This document shows, piece by piece, positions 5,460 through 7,446 of a stretch of DNA of 7,446 nucleotides. The position numbers were made by a program, and so were the translations under genes. Source of the stretch: Clostridiales bacterium (GTDB lineage: Bacteria > Bacillota > Clostridia > Lachnospirales > WQUN01); assembly GCA_031269415.1 (NCBI GenBank), contig JAISZF010000156.1, positions 1 through 7,446 of the forward strand, written 5' to 3'. The notes under the pieces are model-generated. The model saw only the letters and a program-made list of their open reading frames with translations. It was not told the origin of the DNA and ran no database searches. The first letter of the stretch is position 1. Every line of letters starts with the position of its first letter.

Positions 5460-6782
5460 TCATCCTTTAGGCTTGGAAACACCAATCTTCTGCAGAATGC
5501 TTATCATTACAATACTGACGATTACGGAACTGCCGCCGGCGCTCACAAAAGGCAGAGTTACGCCGGTCAACGGGATAAACTTAATAACGCCGCCCAATAT
5601 CAAAAATGTCTGAAACGCGAACAGACTGGTAAACCCCGCGGCCAAAAGGCTGAAGTACGGCATTTCCGAACGCAGAGCGATATTGACGCCGCGATAGAAG
5701 ATCATGATAAAGACGGCTATCAGGCATAGGCCAAACAAACCGCCGAACTCCTCGCAGATAGCCGAGAAGATAAAATCACTTTCGGCGACGGGTACAAAAG
5801 CTGGCGCGCCCCTCGTCAGGCCGCTGCCTAACAACCCCCATGTCCCAATGGCGAACAATGACTGCAATATCTGAAGCCCTTTGTCATATGGATCGGACCA
5901 CGGGTTAAGCCACGCGAAAATACGGGTCTGAACATGGGCGAATATATGGTACGCCAGAAAAGACGCGGCGCCTCCCGCCGCCAGACCGCAGAAAAACAGC
6001 CACGCCTTGCCTGTCGCTATATAAACCATAACCAGATAAGTCATGGAAAAGATCAGCGCGCCGCCCAGATCGCGCTGTAACGCCAAAATGAGCGCAAAGC
6101 AGCAGGATGCCGCCGCGGAGGCGGCCAGCTTTACGGTTTTCCCGGGTTCGCTCAAAACGGCGGACAAATAAAAGATAAAGAAGAACTTAGCGATTTCAGA
6201 TGGCTGAAATCGAATCGATCCTATAGTTATCCAATTAAGCGAGCCGTGTGAGCGATCGCCAATAATAAACGGCAGTATAAGCAGACTCAGGCAGATAATC
6301 ATATACAAATACCCCAGTTTTTTAAACCGGGATACGATAACAAACGCCAAAGGCGCCAATAAAGCGGCCAGGACGCCGATACACGCGTAGATCAATTGTT
6401 TTTCCGAGGTATTGGGATCTAAACGCCACAGCATCACAAATCCGATGTCCAGCAAAAAAAGAATGCCATTCCATATAAGCGGGCATGTCTTCCCAAAACA
6501 GATCTGAATAATCAGAATAGAACCGATCAAAAAAGCCAAACCGCCCAAACCTGTCATGATCGTCCGAGGATCAAATGTGTAGCCGCCCGGCTGATACGCC
6601 AGTATCAAAAACCCGGTCACATGGAACAGGATAACGCACACGCGCTGTTTCGCCGATGAAGCGGGGCGGTTAAACGCTTTTATTCCGCGCTCATCCAGCA
6701 GGTACACAAGACCCTGCCAAAGGAAATATATTATATAAAAGAGAAATAGGTATCTGCTTAGTTTGATTATCAATTGAATCAT
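5460..6782 (-). CDS. FtsW/RodA/SpoVE-family SEDS peptidoglycan glycosyltransferase
   Basis: A 440-residue polytopic membrane protein of the SEDS family, which polymerises lipid II into glycan strands with a class B penicillin-binding protein. About ten or more hydrophobic segments are visible. Family motifs are clear: S-L-N-W-I-T-I-G and F-Q-P-S-E-I-A-K (181-199), the catalytic-Asp motif L-Q-R-D-L-G-G-A with Asp238 (235-242), V-A-E-S-D-F-I-F with E-E-F-G-G (332-348), and P-L-T-G-V-T-L-P-F-V-S-A-G-G-S-S (404-419). An N-terminal extension of about 60-100 residues with extra membrane segments makes it longer than classic FtsW, as in several clostridial SEDS proteins. It starts 14 bases after the zapA stop with no strong ribosome binding site, suggesting coupling to zapA. 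No penicillin-binding-protein gene adjoins it here. FtsW, RodA and SpoVE cannot be told apart from sequence alone; zapA and spoIIR neighbours favour a division or sporulation role. Confidence 0.92.
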   Translation of the reverse strand: MIQLIIKLSRYLFLFYIIYFLWQGLVYLLDERGIKAFNRPASSAKQRVCVILFHVTGFLILAYQPGGYTFDPRTIMTGLGGLAFLIGSILIIQICFGKTCPLIWNGILFLLDIGFVMLWRLDPNTSEKQLIYACIGVLAALLAPLAFVIVSRFKKLGYLYMIICLSLLILPFIIGDRSHGSLNWITIGSIRFQPSEIAKFFFIFYLSAVLSEPGKTVKLAASAAASCCFALILALQRDLGGALIFSMTYLVMVYIATGKAWLFFCGLAAGGAASFLAYHIFAHVQTRIFAWLNPWSDPYDKGLQILQSLFAIGTWGLLGSGLTRGAPAFVPVAESDFIFSAICEEFGGLFGLCLIAVFIMIFYRGVNIALRSEMPYFSLLAAGFTSLFAFQTFLILGGVIKFIPLTGVTLPFVSAGGSSVIVSIVMISILQKIGVSKPKG

Positions 6783-6796
6783 ATCACGCCGACCGA

Positions 6797-7294
6797 TCAG
6801 TTCGCTTCCCTGAGGCTTATCCGGGACATATCAGACGTGATAACCCCTTTGATACCGGGCGAGTCAAACGCGTCTATGTACTCCGCCAGCTCATTTTGAG
6901 CCTTTTCCATTGCCTGTTTATACTCAGTCGCTTCACTCCGGGCGCGTTCCAACTGTTCTTTTTGCGTGTTCAGATCGTTCCATGTCTGCTCCAGCGCCTG
7001 CCATAGTTCGTCTACTAAGGTGCGCAGGCGTTCGTTTTCTTTTGTATTTGCTTCCATGTCCTTTCCGAATGATTGATTCTTGCCTCTCTCCTTAAAGAGT
7101 TCGTCGGCGATAATTACGGACGCCAGGAGGCTCAGTGTCGTCGGATGCATGCCGGATCTGGCGTTCGGATGCGCGATACCGTCAATCTTTGATTCAATAT
7201 AAGCGGCCAGCTCCTTTATGTACTCCTCACCTTCATCGGAAACCAGAGTTAACGATTCCCCAAAAATTTCCACATGGATTTTATTGACGCCCAT
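6797..7294 (-). CDS. zapA: Cell division protein ZapA, with long coiled-coil extension
   Basis: A 165-residue cytoplasmic protein. ZapA bundles and cross-links FtsZ protofilaments at the division ring. The N-terminal ZapA domain (about 1-70) shows the V-x-I-F-G-E-S-L-T-L strand, E-E-Y-I-K-E-L-A-A-Y-I-E-S-K-I-D helix and L-S-L-L-A-S-V-I-I-A-D-E-L-F helix. A long charged coiled coil (about 82-140) follows, then a short conserved-looking tail with E-Y-I-D-A-F-D. Classic ZapA is about 85-110 residues; the longer coiled coil is common in clostridial versions. The start is the ATG six bases after GGAGG (GGAGGGATAGC before the ATG). A longer frame opening at 7357 would cross the promoter and was rejected. 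It is first in a run zapA, SEDS, spoIIR. Confidence 0.9.
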   Translation of the reverse strand: MGVNKIHVEIFGESLTLVSDEGEEYIKELAAYIESKIDGIAHPNARSGMHPTTLSLLASVIIADELFKERGKNQSFGKDMEANTKENERLRTLVDELWQALEQTWNDLNTQKEQLERARSEATEYKQAMEKAQNELAEYIDAFDSPGIKGVITSDMSRISLREAN

Positions 7295-7328
7295 GCTATC
7301 CCTCCGTATTCCGATATTTACCAATGCT

Positions 7329-7357
7329 ATTATAACGAATAACCAGTCAAGGCGCAA
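7329..7357 (-). promoter_or_regulatory. Candidate sigma-A promoter of zapA
   Basis: On the minus strand a perfect TATAAT (7329-7334) is preceded, with a 17-base spacer, by TTGCGC (7352-7357), which matches the -35 consensus at its first three bases. Transcription would start near 7322, giving a leader of about 28 bases before the zapA ATG. A TTGACT nearby is only ten bases from the -10 and is too close to be its partner. Confidence 0.55.
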
Positions 7358-7414
7358 TCAACTTTTCTCATTTTTTCTTATCTTTTTCTATCATATTACA
7401 CAATTTATTACAAA

Positions 7415-7446
7415 CGAAACGGCTCCGGAATTCCGGAGCCGTTTCG
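7415..7446. terminator. Perfect 32-base palindrome at the right edge, probable terminator
   Basis: CGAAACGGCTCCGGAA (7415-7430) is followed without spacer by its exact complement (7431-7446), forming a GC-rich hairpin whose inner bases serve as the loop. On the minus strand it is followed by a short TTTG and AT-rich sequence, as expected for the terminator of a minus-strand gene beyond the window. It may also act on the plus strand, but the following bases are not visible. Confidence 0.65.

Noticed and set aside
6797..7357. Longer ZapA start at 7357
   Set aside because: It would translate through the TATAAT promoter and the ribosome binding site. The ATG at 7294 matches the family start.
1..7446. 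CRISPR array, tRNA, rRNA or insertion-sequence ends
   Set aside because: No regularly spaced repeats, cloverleaf, ribosomal sequence or transposase with terminal inverted repeats was seen on either strand.

Overview
The window looks like chromosomal DNA of an endospore-forming, anaerobic-type Firmicute (class Clostridia). The reasons are a SpoIIR gene, a Csp-type subtilase followed by a SleC-type cortex hydrolase (the clostridial germination pair), a clostridial ZapA and SEDS protein, and strong GGAGG-type ribosome binding sites. Species cannot be named from the sequence alone.

Left part (1 to about 2480, plus strand) is the right-hand end of an integrated element. A rho-independent terminator (1-29) closes a gene lying outside the window. 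About 400 gene-free bases follow, carrying a second terminator-like hairpin (259-289), a C8A8 tract and a hairpin that would mask the next ribosome binding site. Then comes a tight three-gene module: a TnpW-like small protein (429-644), a short helix-turn-helix/excisionase-like protein (725-871) and a large serine recombinase (865-2469). The last two overlap by seven bases.

Middle part (about 2480-4610, plus strand): immediately after the recombinase stop codon the sequence changes, in a different frame, into the C-terminal part of a Csp-like subtilase. The first native residues are E-G of the family's G-N-E-G motif, so the insertion falls at the oxyanion-hole asparagine. The Asp and His of the catalytic triad are absent; the Ser (GTSIAAP) is present. 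Thirteen bases later is an intact SleC-like gene (SpoIID-type lytic domain plus peptidoglycan-binding domain). In clostridial spores Csp proteases activate pro-SleC, which then degrades cortex, so the element has split the activating protease and cut the pair off from its upstream promoter. The element is either a simple disruption or, more interestingly, an excisable intervening element comparable to skin in sigK.

Right part (4616-7446, minus strand) is an ordinary cell-division/sporulation cluster read toward the middle: zapA (6797-7294, with a good promoter), a SEDS-family FtsW/RodA/SpoVE protein (5460-6782), and spoIIR (4667-5389) with its own sigma-F-like promoter. A shared hairpin (4616-4647) separates the convergent sleC and spoIIR genes. 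A perfect 32-base palindrome, probably another terminator, sits at the right edge.
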